Origin: Sipunculus nudus
Taxonomy: Eukaryota > Annelida > Sipuncula > Golfingiida > Sipunculidae
DNA length: 64,000 bases
Reading direction: 5' to 3'
NCBI GenBank assembly: GCA_026874595.1
Contig: CM049308.1
Coordinates: forward strand, 15,932,001 to 15,996,000
Shown: piece by piece, positions 49,207 through 61,100 of the stretch
Numbering within the stretch: the first letter of the stretch is position 1
Layout: each line of letters opens with the position of its first letter
Translations under genes and position numbers: made by a program
The notes under the pieces: model-generated
Told to the model about the DNA's origin: nothing
The model's input: only the letters and a program-made list of their open reading frames with translations
The model's database searches: none

Positions 49207-49429
49207 TTCTTTGAAGCCCCATAGCTAAAATGATTTGGATAACAGAGACCTAATTTTAGGTTTCCAAGAAGACATTTCATGGGCCTCCCTGCCTTTAAGA
49301 AAGAAGATTCCAGGTCCAGCGGTTACGATTTGTGCCCTGTTAACAGACAGATGGCCGGATGGCCGGACGGACAATAGACAAAGGGTGATCACTATAGCTC
49401 AGATAACTAACAGTCAGCTGAGCTAAAAA

Positions 49430-50140
49430 TCACTCAGAAGTCATCAAACATGTCTACCAAATTTGGTAATGACTGGTGGCAAAGTTCATAAATAAAAGTA
49501 CAATTTAACACCTTATGTTCACACGTGACATCAGAAATTTGACATTAAAGAAAATTTCAAAGTCATGTGGAAAGATCACTTTGAAAACAATTAAACTCAA
49601 CATAGTATTCATATCATTCTCCTTTCTCCTTCTGGGATACAAGTATCACATTCCTATATTCAAAAGGGATGTAACTTTATTTTCAGAAATTGAAACTTTT
49701 GGGTTATATTTCCCAAAGTAAAATTTAAATAAACAGCAAGGCTATTTATTGCAAGCAATGAAACTTATGTTTGCAGTGTGATAAAAATAAACTTACATGA
49801 CACCTTAGAATGTAATTTGACTTTTAACTTAATAGGTGGTTTAAAATTTTCCACATGGTTCATATGACTCAGTTAAAGAATCCTGTGTGTAATGTGTCTG
49901 GCCATGAACAAAAGATAAGCTGGTTCTAAGTCAGGAAATAAGTTGTACAAGGACGTCTGAGGAAGTTCTATGAAAACTGGCTTGGTTTATAAACATTAAC
50001 ATATGACAAATATATATATTGTATTATGTTTCATATCATGAGCAAACTATCACAATACATAAAATATCAACAGACCACGTGTCATTACAGCCTGAGTAGC
50101 ATTGATATCCCCATTCTCTGAGAGTATATCACCTGTATTT
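49430..50140. other. Unassigned AT-rich DNA
   Basis: Nothing recognised. 50330-50876 and 50981-51369 are also without gene or clear repeat. Confidence 0.5.
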
Positions 50141-50327
50141 ACAGTGGCAGATCCAGAGGCGGGTTCCAGAGCATACAAACTGCCTACCTCCTTTTAAACC
50201 TCAACAACTTTTTTTCCGGGTTTTCTACGAATTGGACCCCCTCCCGTTCTGGATAGGGGGACTTTTACATAGGTTTTATTATTAGACTTCCTGGGTTCCC
50301 TTTTCCAAAATCCTGTATCTGCTCCTG
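50141..50327. mobile_element. hAT-like MITE, CAGxGGCxGATCCAG type
   Basis: The left end CAGTGGCAGATCCAGAGGC and the right end, read in reverse, CAGGAGCAGATACAGGATTT are imperfect inverted repeats of the widespread CAGGGGCGGATCCAGG type. The interior has CCC-rich and GGGGG words and no real gene; the 76-codon minus-strand frame is not recognised. Confidence 0.55.
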
Positions 50328-50876
50328 GACTTATACACTCTAATACACTCTCCATACTGGCTTCATCCTCATTTATAGATCTTGTTATATATACATAAAT
50401 GATCTCCCTGATCCACTGAGTCAACTATGTCTGTTGTTGCATCAATACCTGATGCCCGTAGCCATGACCCGGGTCACAGGTCAATAAGTATATGTAAAGA
50501 TCACACCAGAGCAGTCACCTTTGAGTTTGAACAGTAATAGATCCGACCAAACATCAAGGGAACCCAGTGGATCAGTTGTCAACCTTGGGACCACGGAAGA
50601 CAGATGTTCTGTTATATACAGGATTAGTATAAATAACTGTGGTAATCTTTATTCTCTGGTTAATCAGATATAGCCAGGTGTCAGGTACATATGGCACAGC
50701 CTCAGTGTGGCTCCACCACTACCTGGTGTTAACACAGCATGCTTGTAACTGCCATCTTTGCTATTTTATCATTATACTTCTGACAAGGAGGTTTTGTTTT
50801 CATCCCTGTTTGTTCTAGGACCCCAGATTAGGATTAAAACTACTGAACCGATTCCCCACACTGCAAAGAATCCTAC

Positions 50877-50980
50877 TCCCATGAGTATGACTCTGCTGGT
50901 TGGGGATTGTGGGTAAAGAAATCCTTTCCTCACAATGCACTGGGGCTTCTAAATACACCAGTGGTATAGGCATAAATGTG
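50877..50980 (+). repeat. Dispersed repeat of about 100 bp, copy 2
   Basis: ACTCTGCTGGTTGGGGATTG, CACAATGCACTGGGGCTTCT and ACACCAGTGGTATAG parallel 4395-4497 in the same orientation. Confidence 0.7.
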
Positions 50981-51384
50981 GTGAAGAGGTACATGAAGCC
51001 ATTTAAAGTATGTTGGATTAGAATTGTTTCAAGGCAAATTATATAAATGTTTTTGCTGTAAGAACTTAACAGAATAAGTGGTATTGGGTGCAATTACAAT
51101 GTCAAAAGAAGTTTTTTTCTTGAATTGTGACAAAATTTTATTTTGCCGTTTGACAGTTGAGAGAGTTAAGTAGTACTGGCCTTAATTCCCACAATACCTA
51201 ACTAGAAGACATTTGATTTGAATAGAAACAACCTCTGGTAGAAGGGTGCCTAATTTCAATGTAATTTCAATTAAGTATATGTACATCTGCAGAATTTCAT
51301 ATCAGATTCAGACCACATGACAGAGCAGTATCACATGCTTCCACTAACGTTAAATCGTGGTGATAACCAAGATTGAAATCCAGC

Positions 51385-51670
51385 CGGATTTCAAATTCGC
51401 CTAGACGAGATTGCAATTGTGATCTCGCCCAGGCGAGATTGCGATTGTGATCTCGCCTAGACAGATTTTAAACTCACCTAGACGAGATCACAATCGCATT
51501 CTGGCCTAGGCGATATTAAAATCCATCATGGAGCGGGCCAGGATTTTAATCTCGCCTAGGCGAGTTTAAAATCTGTCTGGTATCATCCAGGTGAGTTTAA
51601 AATCTGCCTGATAACACAGTGATATCACTTAGGCGAGGTTAAAATCTGCCTAAGCGAGATTAAAATAGTG
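51385..51670. repeat. Iterated CTCGCCTAGGCGAG-type palindromes, left arm
   Basis: Cores of the form CGCCTAGGCG or close variants recur near 51397, 51426, 51455, 51476, 51504, 51554, 51585, 51626 and 51650, at uneven spacings of 21-50 bp. Between them stand alternating GATTGC/AATTG and TTTAAAATC blocks. Each unit could form its own small hairpin apart from the large foldback. Confidence 0.8.
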
Positions 51671-51759
51671 ATCTGATCTGATTTCCTAATATATTATGTA
51701 TTGTAATTGACATATAAAAGATGTTTTCAGTCAGATTTTAAATATTTTAACACTGAATT

Positions 51760-51960
51760 GTTATGTATAGTTCACAAGTAATATATTTATTAATGTTTAC
51801 AGAATATTATATTATTAATGTAAAAATCAACATTAATTTTGGAAATTTTTTTTATTATATATTTTTATAAATATGGGTATGTATAGTTCACAAGTAATAC
51901 ATTTATTAATTTTTACAAAATATTATATTATTAATGTAGTAATTAACAATTTTTTTTAAT
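51760..51960 (+). repeat. Direct duplication in the left foldback arm
   Basis: TATGTATAGTTCACAAGTAA followed by ATTTATTAAT occurs near 51762 and again near 51880. The right arm has only one counterpart, so the arms differ by this duplication. Confidence 0.65.
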
Positions 51961-52436
51961 TTTATATTTTTTTTTTATAATTTAAGTAATAGGAAACTTA
52001 ACTTACATGGTAATTGTTATTGCATATTTAAATTGTATATGATGTGGGCTGCTGCTGATTATTTACATGATAATTTTGTTGTTAATATTAATTAATTTGA
52101 AGTGAAACTGGTGTTAGTAATATTAGTAATGTAGTATTTTAAAAAGACAAAAGGAGACTGAATATAATGTTTAATTACATTAATTAATATATATGATGTT
52201 TAATTACCAAAAAAAGGAATAGTGTATCAAAGTCCATCATAAATACTGATACCCTACATATTTTGTACCATAAGCATACATGTTTTGACTGTTGACTGTG
52301 GAATACCTGGGTGAAAAGAAACATTTGAACTAGATCAACCAACTAATTTGTTCTGTTTGTCCTGTAAGGATTATCAAATAGGATGACTGTTTATGTTAAT
52401 GTGTAATATACTCTTTAAATAATGAAATAATATCTA

Positions 52437-52443
52437 TCTAGAC

Positions 52444-52475
<32 letters not shown>
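52437..52475 (+). repeat. TATC microsatellite
   Basis: About nine TATC units, interrupted by AGACT near the start, lie in the centre of the foldback element. A similar short TATC tail closes the LINE fragment at 10.2 kb, so this may be a LINE-tail relic. Confidence 0.85.
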
Positions 52476-52504
52476 GATTGATTCAGTATGCAAGTGGATG
52501 ACTT

Positions 52505-52529
52505 CCCCCCCCCCCCCCCCCCCCCCCCC
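52505..52529 (+). repeat. C25 homopolymer
   Basis: Uninterrupted C tract, the longest of several G/C homopolymers in the window. It sits in the loop region of the foldback element. Confidence 0.95.
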
Positions 52530-53267
52530 GAGATTTGCTCTTCATAATATCTCATAAATGTGCTTCAATATACCTCTTGTTACTCTCTAATTGCCATATA
52601 TTAAATACAATTACAAATTATTTTTTTGGTATAAATTATTAGTGATTTTTACAACTCCAAGGTTGTTAAGAAAACTGGGAAGAAAATAAAGATTAATTAA
52701 TTTTTAGCAAATAATTGGTATGATATGGATGCTGTAGACAGATGATACTCAAAGGTGCAAGTAATAATCAAATACCTATTTAATAATTCCATTTCCAAAA
52801 TTAATGTTAATTATTACATTCACATTATAATATTCTGTAAATATTAATAAATATATAACCTGTGAACTATATATAACCCTTCAGTGTTAAAATATTGAAA
52901 ATATGACTGAAAAAAATCTTTCATATGTCAATTACAATGCATAATATATTAGGAAATTAAATCAGATCACTATTTTAATCTCGCCTAGGCAGATTTTAAA
53001 CTCGCCTAATTGATATCAGGCGGATTTTAAACTCGCCTGGATGATACCAGATGAATTTTAAACTCGCCTAGGCGAGATTAAAATCCTGGCCTGCTCCATG
53101 ATGGATTTTAATCTCGCCTAGGCTAGATTGCAATTGTGATCTCGTCTAGGCAAGTTTAAAATCTGTCTAGGCGAGATCATAATCGCAATCTCCCCTAGGC
53201 GAGATCACAATTGCAATCTGGTCCAGGCGAATTTAAAATCCACCTGGATTTCAATCTCGTATCTGAC

Positions 53268-53268
53268 G

Positions 53269-53334
<66 letters not shown>
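53268..53334. repeat. TA dinucleotide microsatellite
   Basis: About 30 TA units with one early interruption lie immediately outside the right end of the foldback element. Confidence 0.95.
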
Positions 53335-53337
<3 letters not shown>

Positions 53338-53339
53338 TT

Positions 53340-54609
53340 ATACAGAAAAATGTCACATATTTTTGAACATCTAAATTGATTTTCTCATTAATTAAATAAA
53401 TTTATCTCTGATAGACTGTATAATTGAAAATTATTTGGCCTTGCTTGGTACCAGCTATAGCCATGAGTTCACAGGTGACATATATTTATACCACTGACTG
53501 GACCCAGCTTCCGATTTCAACAATTTTACAACCTGTTGCTTCAACAGAACAGATTCCATTGCAACTCCTGCATTTCAAGTTAAATTAAAGTTTCAATCAC
53601 TAGTTTAGTTTGATTTATATTTGATTTTCAAATCTGCCAATATGATTTAGAACAGTCTGCCCTAAGCTTTGAAACTTCTGTTTATATGCAAAACGTTTAA
53701 CTAAAAATAATACTTTTGTAATAATAAAAATGACAAATGAAAAAAGTTATTGTTTCATGATTTGTTTTTCTAAATATATCCCGGAACTTTTTTTCAGTGG
53801 AGGGGTTGGGTAATGATTAACACCAAGTCCTGGACAATGTTACTTATTTGTGTACATATCGCTTATACAGTTGACTTACATTCAGGGGCGTCAATATAGG
53901 GATATGTGTGTGTGTGGGGGGGGGGGAGTTTGGGGGTTGCTAGGGGGGATGATCAATGTAATCATCCCTCCCCCCTTTCAGAGAATAACTGTAATATATT
54001 GCAAATAATATATTATGAATTATAATTTACCATGAAATATTTTATCTTAACCTGGTTTAAAAGTCTAAATGTTTTGTCCTCGATTGTAAATTAAAATAAG
54101 TGGCCAAGCTTCGATTGAAAGCCCCTTTGATTAAAATATAATTTCCCCCTAGGAATTATACATATTATATAAAAAGAATTCTGATTTTAATGGAAATATC
54201 ATTGGAGCTAAAAAAATTATAAATATCTGTTTAAATCAAATAAATTTGATTGAAATAAAATAATCCCTTTTATTATATTTTTCTTTTATACATAATTTTA
54301 GAACAGCGGACAAGGATAGAAAAAACATTTCTTTGTTCTACAGAATTATATATCAAATAGGTAACGTACAAATGAACCAGTCTGGTTATAAATGTTCCAG
54401 TTCTTTTGTGTTGAAGGTGAAAAGAAGCCATTCTTGTCCGATGCAAATGACAAAAAACAGAACATGTTCTATTTTTTTCATTTGGATAGCATCGTTCGGA
54501 TTAGGTGTGTATGCACCAACATAAAACAAAGGATTTTATTTTTTCGTTCGTACAGCAAATTTTCGTTCGGATGTAAAATTCGTTAGGACCCATCAGGTGT
54601 GAAACCGCC
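53340..54609. other. Unassigned AT-rich DNA
   Basis: Apart from the G-rich hAT-like end at 53888 nothing is recognised. TTCGTTCGTACAG/TTCGTTCGGATG words near 54545-54570 are a short repeat. 54740-55261 and 55435-56250 are similarly blank. Confidence 0.5.
53888..53975 (+). mobile_element. Possible hAT-like MITE end with a G-rich stretch
   Basis: TTCAGGGGCGTCAATATAGGG is a typical hAT-MITE start, followed by TGTGTGTG, G11 and GGGGG words. No right end was located. Confidence 0.35.
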
Positions 54610-54738
54610 TTAAGCCTGCAGTGCCCTTACCCTGGGTGGGGGCTGACTGTGAAAAATTTCACCGGCTCGGCTGAGATTCAAACTCACAATCTCCCGGCTT
54701 TGAGTCCTCTGGTCTACCCCTGAGCCACATAAGCTGAT
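54610..54738 (-). mobile_element. tRNA-derived SINE head
   Basis: Read on the minus strand, TGGCTCAGGGGTAGACCAGA is a good pol III A box and GAGTTTGAATCTC a good B box, 30-odd bases apart as in a tRNA. The rest of a tRNA fold is not preserved and the sequence continues as GAGCCGGTGAAATTTTTCAC. This marks a SINE rather than a working tRNA gene. Confidence 0.6.
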
Positions 54739-55261
54739 CCGGGCATTAATTCTTCTTGTGGATCCTATCTAAAGAATGCACCTTTGAAGCTAGCTGTATT
54801 CTTAGCTTGGGACATGTACATTACTAGCATAGCAGATGCACTGTCAGTCAGTATTTGGGATGACATTTTACAGTAAGCAGTTTTCTTTGTGGTAAAATCA
54901 CGCAAAAAATTACTGATTTTGTTGAACTGTTGGACATGGGCAAAGGAAGAACCCTGGATTTTATCCTACTGCAGAGGACGGAATCCAGAAACTTTTTATT
55001 CACCTTGGAGGAGATCTGGACTCTGCTGACTGTCCTCTAGTTTCTGCCGTTTTTGAATGGACACTGCTGCAATTAAGTGGCAGTATCCACTGGATAAGGT
55101 TGAAAGTAACCATATATTTTATAATAACAATTTTTAAGTTTTTGTTACTTGGCAGAAGCCTAGGGTCAATCTAAAAGTAACACTTAATCTGTCAGGTTCT
55201 CTTGAGATTTTTTTATTAACTTTTATGAACCTTTTTTACATGGATAAAAAACTAATAAGAA

Positions 55262-55432
55262 CACTCTCCATGGCTCAGATAGTTGCATTCTGTAGTCTGC
55301 AGGGGTTCAGGAAACTGGAAGACCCAGAGAAAACCACCGACCTTGGTGAACCAGTACAACCCACTGTCATATAGCCACATCCACCTGGGATCAAACCCGG
55401 GTCACCAGTGGAGCGTCGCTGAATTCCAGATT
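55262..55432 (-). mobile_element. tRNA-derived SINE, copy 2
   Basis: On the minus strand: a B-box-like GGGTTTGATCCCAGG, then GGTGGTTTTCTCTGGG and CCAGTTTCCTG, a conserved central domain of many invertebrate SINEs. The end, toward 55262, reads CTGAGCCATGGAGAG. Related copies lie at 34605-34745 and 61555-61735. Confidence 0.6.
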
Positions 55433-56254
55433 TTTCATAGAAGTCCAATGTCTAAAACACCAATCAACAATCAAACTATGCTGTGAAAAAGGTTAACACC
55501 CTATACCTTTTAGTAAATTAAGCATCCCATGTGTCTCATGCTTCTACTGTTTCCAGACTATGGCACCCCTGCCACATGTTATGCACATAACCTGCTTTTC
55601 ATTAAAATAATTGCCATGTTAGTATTTCTGATGGTTCTTCTAAATTATAAGATGGTAATGTAATGTTTTATATCAAAACTATAACAGAGCTTTTTACTTT
55701 CTCTTGTAAGATCTGAATGAATTTCAGATTTTAAAATGTTTATCAGTAAATGAAACGATATTAGTTTTGATACAAGCAATGCATAGTCAGAAAAGATTAT
55801 CCTACAAAAGTTTTAACCCAAGGAACAGTTTCATGTCAAAACCACAAACTTTTAGACCCATAACATTTCCTGAATCTACACTAACATTATTATAAAGGCT
55901 TCTGGTTTTCAAGATTCATGTGCTGCTTCAAAGGGGTATGAAAAATATAGCAATAAAGTCATCACCAGCTAGTTAGACATAAGAGCAGGATTCACACAAT
56001 TCAAGAGGTTAAAATTTTCAAAATTTCTTCATGACCAAAAACAAAAAGCATGTATTTTCCAGGGCCTGGGAACCCTGTAGAGCAAGGCTCTGAGGTTCTA
56101 TAGGAGATATTCATCATTTTATCACTGAGGCATTAACCCAAAAGCCTGCAATTCCATATGCAAAAATTTGCCACATAGATATGTGTTGTAGATTCTCTCT
56201 AGTGGTAGAAATTGGGTTTCTATTATGTTTGATGACTGAAAGAAAGAAATGACC

Positions 56255-56640
56255 CATGATCAATTATTAATTGATTATTTATGTACCTTCTATTTTACAG
56301 TGAAATCTGCCGTAATTTATAAATTTTACAAAATATACTGACCAAGTAAATTTAGTTTAATTTGTACATCATGCTGAAAGGTCATGGTACTGGTCGTGTT
56401 TCTGATACATGTTCTATACACAAAGTTCAGTTTTAAAGGGGATCACCATTTTGAGTTCCGTCTTTCTTATATCTCTGACAGGTTAAACTATTTTTTTCTG
56501 GATAATAAGACTTATTTGCATGTGCATACATAATCTTTTTGACAGATTATGCAAAAAGCAACCAATATAATCGATTATGGAAGAAAACAACCAATCATGG
56601 ATATAATCGGTTTACTGGCACACCACTAGTTTTCTGACAT
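56255..56640 (+). repeat. Dispersed repeat, copy 2
   Basis: Same family as 37815-38190, same orientation, with extra internal sequence (AAGTTCAGTTTTAAAGGGGA). It ends 30 bp before the head of Helentron-like copy d. Class unknown. Confidence 0.7.
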
Positions 56641-56669
56641 GAAGACTTCTGCTATTCCTAGAAAAAGTG

Positions 56670-59600
56670 AACAAGGGACCCATGGGTCACGGCGCTCAGC
56701 TGAAGTTTGGAATTAGTGCAAATGCAAAATATGCAAAATATTCTATTGTAATGTTTTTCATTTATATAAGCATATGAGAACCTAAGAGGAAAGGGGCCCT
56801 CCTACTTGGTTATATTAAATTCTAAATATATGGTTGCAAACTAATACTCTGACAAGACTTTCATGTAGAAAAACAGTAAAAGTCTTGAGATACTGTGATG
56901 CATATGAAAAATTTACAGACTGATAGGCAAGTGGACAGAATGGACTAATACCTTTATTTCACTATCAAGGGAATAATGCATTTAAGTTTATATATAAGCC
57001 TATTTTTTTAGCATATCCACATTTTCCATTAATAGTTTTTATCTGATTATTTTTTTTATTTACAAGTTTTATAAATATGTAATAAAAACAAGGGACCTAT
57101 GGGTCACGACGCTCAGCTGTTATATATGATAAAAAAATATTATTTAGAAATGAGGCACATGCTGGTTTTGTGTGGTAATAAATATAAGCTGTATTATGAA
57201 TTGTTGTTGTTTAGCTTATGTATGATTTGGATAGTACCTTTGGAGACAGGGAAGAGGATTGATTTCATTTATTTTATTAACAAATGGAGTACTACTGTCA
57301 CACAGATTTTGACTTGGCCATATAACTTATAAGCAGAACATATAATATAAGAGTTTAACTATTTATTAAAAAAATTACAAATATTGTCCCAAATATAATT
57401 TTTATTAAAAATAATAAGAGAATCATATAATTTTTTAAATTGATATATAACTGATATGATAATTAAAATAATATTAGAGAATTTATTCATGAATGCATTC
57501 ATGAATACATTTTGAAAGTATTTGCACGAGTATTCATATACTTTCATTTTTACCTAAATTCCCTTTCTTTATGCAAGAAATTTTATAATGGAGTACATAA
57601 TCATATTCGTATAAATACAGTTACAAAGTATTCGCACCATGTCTGGTATTTATTCAGTTTTCACCAAACAATGATGTTGAGAATCCAGAATATACAAAAT
57701 TCACACATTTAAATAATGATCATAAGTACCTGGTTTTATGGCTTTTATTTATATTAAAAAATAACTGTAAAAAAATTCATTTTGGACTTATTTCACATCA
57801 ATGTACACACTAGACACAGTAGGAATCTAGATTAATATTATCAACTGTATCTTTGTCTATCATTAATTTCCTTCATATAATCCTTAATGATTAGTAATGA
57901 ATAATATGATTTACTTCTTTATCATTAAAAATGAACTGAAAAATGCCATAAGTGACTGCATGGTGTTATTTGGAATATGTGACATTCTACCCATTGATAC
58001 AAGATTCTTATATCATCAGTAACTGCAAGTTAATTTGCTGTTATTATAAACTAACAAATTCCTTTTCTATTTTTCTTTAATTTGTTATTAAAAACCAATA
58101 AAAATTTATTAATTTATTGTTTATTGTTATGTTGTTGGTTAAAACTACTAGATGAGTTGGGTTTGAACACCTGGATCAACTGTGGCTGGCCATCAGCTGC
58201 CTGGATTCTCCCCTCAAGCGTGCATAATTTGATGAAAGGTCAACAAGGTCAACATACAGGTGACTCAAGAGGGGCTGGAGAGAGCCAAAGTCTGACAGGG
58301 TCTCATAAAAAACATTAATAAAAGCTACAATATTTGGCAAATTTCTTTCAGGTTTCTAAACTAAAAAGCTGAAATCCTTATGTGTGCATGATATGAAAAT
58401 TATATCAACAGTGCTCACGGGAAACAAACGTGCCATGGTCACAGTTGGGCAAAATTTAAGGTACTAATTTTATATTTATACTAATAACTTATAAAATTTG
58501 AAAAATTCAGAACTAATTCTGGGTATTCAACTGAATCTTGATTAAATAATGTTACATCCCTGACAAAAAATATCTCTAGCTTCAGCAATGCCCTTGTTAA
58601 GGGAGTAAATATATTTCTTGATTTTTTACAAAGTGCATTATGTTTGGGCCCATAACTTAAAAAAAATTCACAATACTGACATCATTTCTGGCATGTGCAT
58701 AGTGAATGTATAGAAAAATATGTATATTATATATGATCAAAGTCAGATCAGTGGTTTTGATATTAGGCAGTCTTAAAGTGTAACATTGGGTTTTTAATGG
58801 AAAAATGAAGTTTTTCATTGATATTTCGAAGGAATTAAGTCCTAGTGACCAAATTCTTGGCATGGTAGGGGATTTTGGAGAAATCTAACTGTATGCCAAA
58901 TTTAAGGAACTTAGAGCTGAAGCTCGGGAGCTGAGCTCTAGCAAACTGCATAACACTAGCAATATGTGACATGGTGCTTGAAAACTTGAATAAAATCTAC
59001 AGTTTTTGATCAACTGGTTTCAAATTTTTGGTGTTAACAGTTGAAATGCTAACAAAAACATGCTGTGAAAATTAAATCCACAGCAGTTACAGCAAAAAAA
59101 CGTGCCATGGTCAAAGTTTGGCAAAATTTAAGGTACCAATTTTTTATTTTTGCTAATATTTTAAAAAATTTCAAAGATTTTGATCTTATTTTGGGTATAC
59201 AATTTAATTTTGATTAATCAAAGTAATATTACTGGAAAAAAAGTGCTTAGCTTTAACAAGTTTTGTGTTAAGTGATAAAATTTCTTTCCTGATTATTTAA
59301 AAAATGCATTATGTTTGGGCCCATAACTTTTTTAAATTAAATAATACAGACCTAATTTCTGGCATGTACATAGGAATTATATAGAGGATTATTTATAAGA
59401 AATATGAGTAAAAACAGATGAGTGGTTTAGATATTAGGCAGTCCTAAAGTGTGAAAATAGGTTTTTAATAAAAAATTGAGGTTTTTCCTTAATTTCTCAA
59501 AGGAATGAAGTCGCAAAGACCCAGTTTTCGGCTTGGTAGGAGATCTTGGGGACATCTAACATTATGCTGAATTTTGGATTCCTAGGTCTTACGGTTTCAA

Positions 59601-61100
59601 AACGTGCCACATCTACGGACGGACGGACGGACGGACGGACGGACGGACAGACGGACGGACGACGGACAATGGACCACGACTATAGCTCAGATGACTTATA
59701 GTCAGCTGAGCTAAAAACTTAAAATATAAGTTAAAATATAAGAATTCTAAGTTGCAATCATTATATATCCAGAGTGTAGCTCATATTCGGTTATATTATG
59801 CATACACATATATTTTATTATTTTTAAATCACAAATGTTTAAAATGAATTTAATATGTTATCTACAAGATTATTCCTTGAATCACTATTTAAAAGTTTTG
59901 CACATTGGAGTTTTCAGTACATGCTTAATTTTATTCACCAAAATAAAATAAAAGATTCAGTAAATGTGATAAAATAAAAACATCTTTTCAAATAAAATAT
60001 ACACACTGTTGGTTGAATGAGAGACAAACAATATCATTGTGCTAATTACTATCTCAGCTATAATTTATTACTGGAATTAATAGTCAATTTCACACCTGGT
60101 GAAGTTTTTACTCTTCTGAAGTAAGGAATTACTTATCTGATAAACATCCTCACTTTCATAGCAATACACCACTTTGTGGACACAATTAAATGTACACTTT
60201 AATCTTTGTAACCCTGGTGGTACAATACAAAATCTAAAATGTAGCATAGCCAAGAATAAAAGGAAGCCTGCTAGTAGTGGCCAAGCTGAGCCAAGGCAAG
60301 GTGCCTGGGGTGAGTTACATAATGCAAGTGAAGGCTGTGTTACTAGGTTGGCTAGATGTAAACAACACTTGACATGGTGTATGAAAACTTGAATAAAAGC
60401 TACTCTTTTCAATCAATTCCTTTGAAATTTCAGATTTTAAAAGATTAAATCATTATGTATATATGCTGTGAAAATTAAATCAACAGTGCTCACAGGGAAA
60501 AAACGTGCCATTGCCAAAGTTGGACAAAATTTAAGGTATTGATTTTTCATTTATGCTAATAACTTGAAAATTTGCAAAATTCAGATCTAATTTTGGGTAA
60601 ACAATTGAATCTTGATTAAATAAAGTTATATTCCTGAAAAAAAGTCTCCAGCTTCAGCAATTCTCATGTTAGGTGAGTAAATATATTTCCTGATTTTTTA
60701 AAAATTGCATTATATTTGGGCCCATAACTTCAAAATAATACCCAATACTGATCTAAATTTTAATATGTTCATAGAAAATGTATGGAAGAATATGAATACT
60801 AAATATGATCAAAAACAGATCAGCGGTTTTGATATTAGGCAGCCTTGAAGTGTAACAATGGTTTTTTTTTATGGAAAACAGAGGTTTTTCCTTAATATCT
60901 CGAAGGAAGGAAGTCCTAATGACCCAATGTTTGGTATGGTAGGAGATTTTGGGGACATCTAATGGAATGCAAAATTTTGGATTCGTAAGTCCAATGGTTT
61001 TAAAACATGCCCTGTCAACAGACGGACAGCTGGACGGCCGGACGACGGACAAAGAACCACAACTATAGCTCAGATGACTTATAGTCAGCTGAGCTAAAAA
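56670..61100 (+). mobile_element. Helentron-like element, copy d, interrupted by copy b
   Basis: The head AACAAGGGACCCATGGGTCA plus CGGCGCTCAGCTG starts at 56670. The matching tail, (GGAC)-like tract plus TAGCTCAG...CTGAGCTA and A5, ends at 61100. Between them lie 417 bp of head-side sequence, the 2.63-kb copy b, and then 1.38 kb holding one core module (about 60.43-60.99 kb). Removing copy b leaves an element of about 1.8 kb. A minus-strand frame of 111 residues at 60077-60412 is not recognised as a protein. Confidence 0.7.
57087..59717 (+). mobile_element. Helentron-like non-autonomous element, copy b, nested in copy d
   Basis: This copy has the same head, AT-rich 5' part, two core modules and hairpin tail as 30930-33551, with only scattered substitutions and small indels. 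The (GGAC)n tract is longer here (59617-59670). The sequence TAAAAAC stands at both the left junction and the tail, so either it is a target duplication or the tail simply ends in A5. The surrounding DNA carries the head and the tail of a further copy, so this one jumped into an older element. Confidence 0.78.

Larger units (their letters stand above)
47136..49429 (+). mobile_element. Helentron-like element, copy e2, complete ends
   Basis: A second head, AACAAGTGACCCATGGGTCA plus TGACGCTCAGC, starts here. The tail at 49340-49429 has GGCCGGACGGAC followed by TAGCTCAG...CTGAGCTA and A5, the same 3' end as copies a-d. The core blocks are those of e1, with about 158-bp spacing at 47490 and 47648. 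The core is split by another element at 47866-49043. Confidence 0.7.
51370..53257. mobile_element. Large foldback element with about 480-bp inverted arms
   Basis: The left arm, about 51370-51850, is repeated as its reverse complement at about 52780-53257. Both ends read AGATTGAAATCCAG. The outer 300 bp of each arm is made of iterated palindromes of the type CTCGCCTAGGCGAG spaced by GATTGCAATTGTGAT or TTTAAAATC motifs. The inner 180 bp is AT-rich and pairs well. The centre has no reading frame over 60 codons; it holds a TATC microsatellite and a C25 tract. No target duplication is clear, and a long TA repeat abuts the right end. No transposase is present. Confidence 0.8.

Noticed and set aside
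54610..54738. Functional tRNA gene
   Set aside because: A and B boxes are present, but acceptor and anticodon stems do not form and the sequence continues as a SINE body.
60077..60412. 111-codon minus-strand frame with hydrophobic stretch
   Set aside because: It lies in the non-module linker of copy d, and related linkers in copies a and b do not keep the frame.
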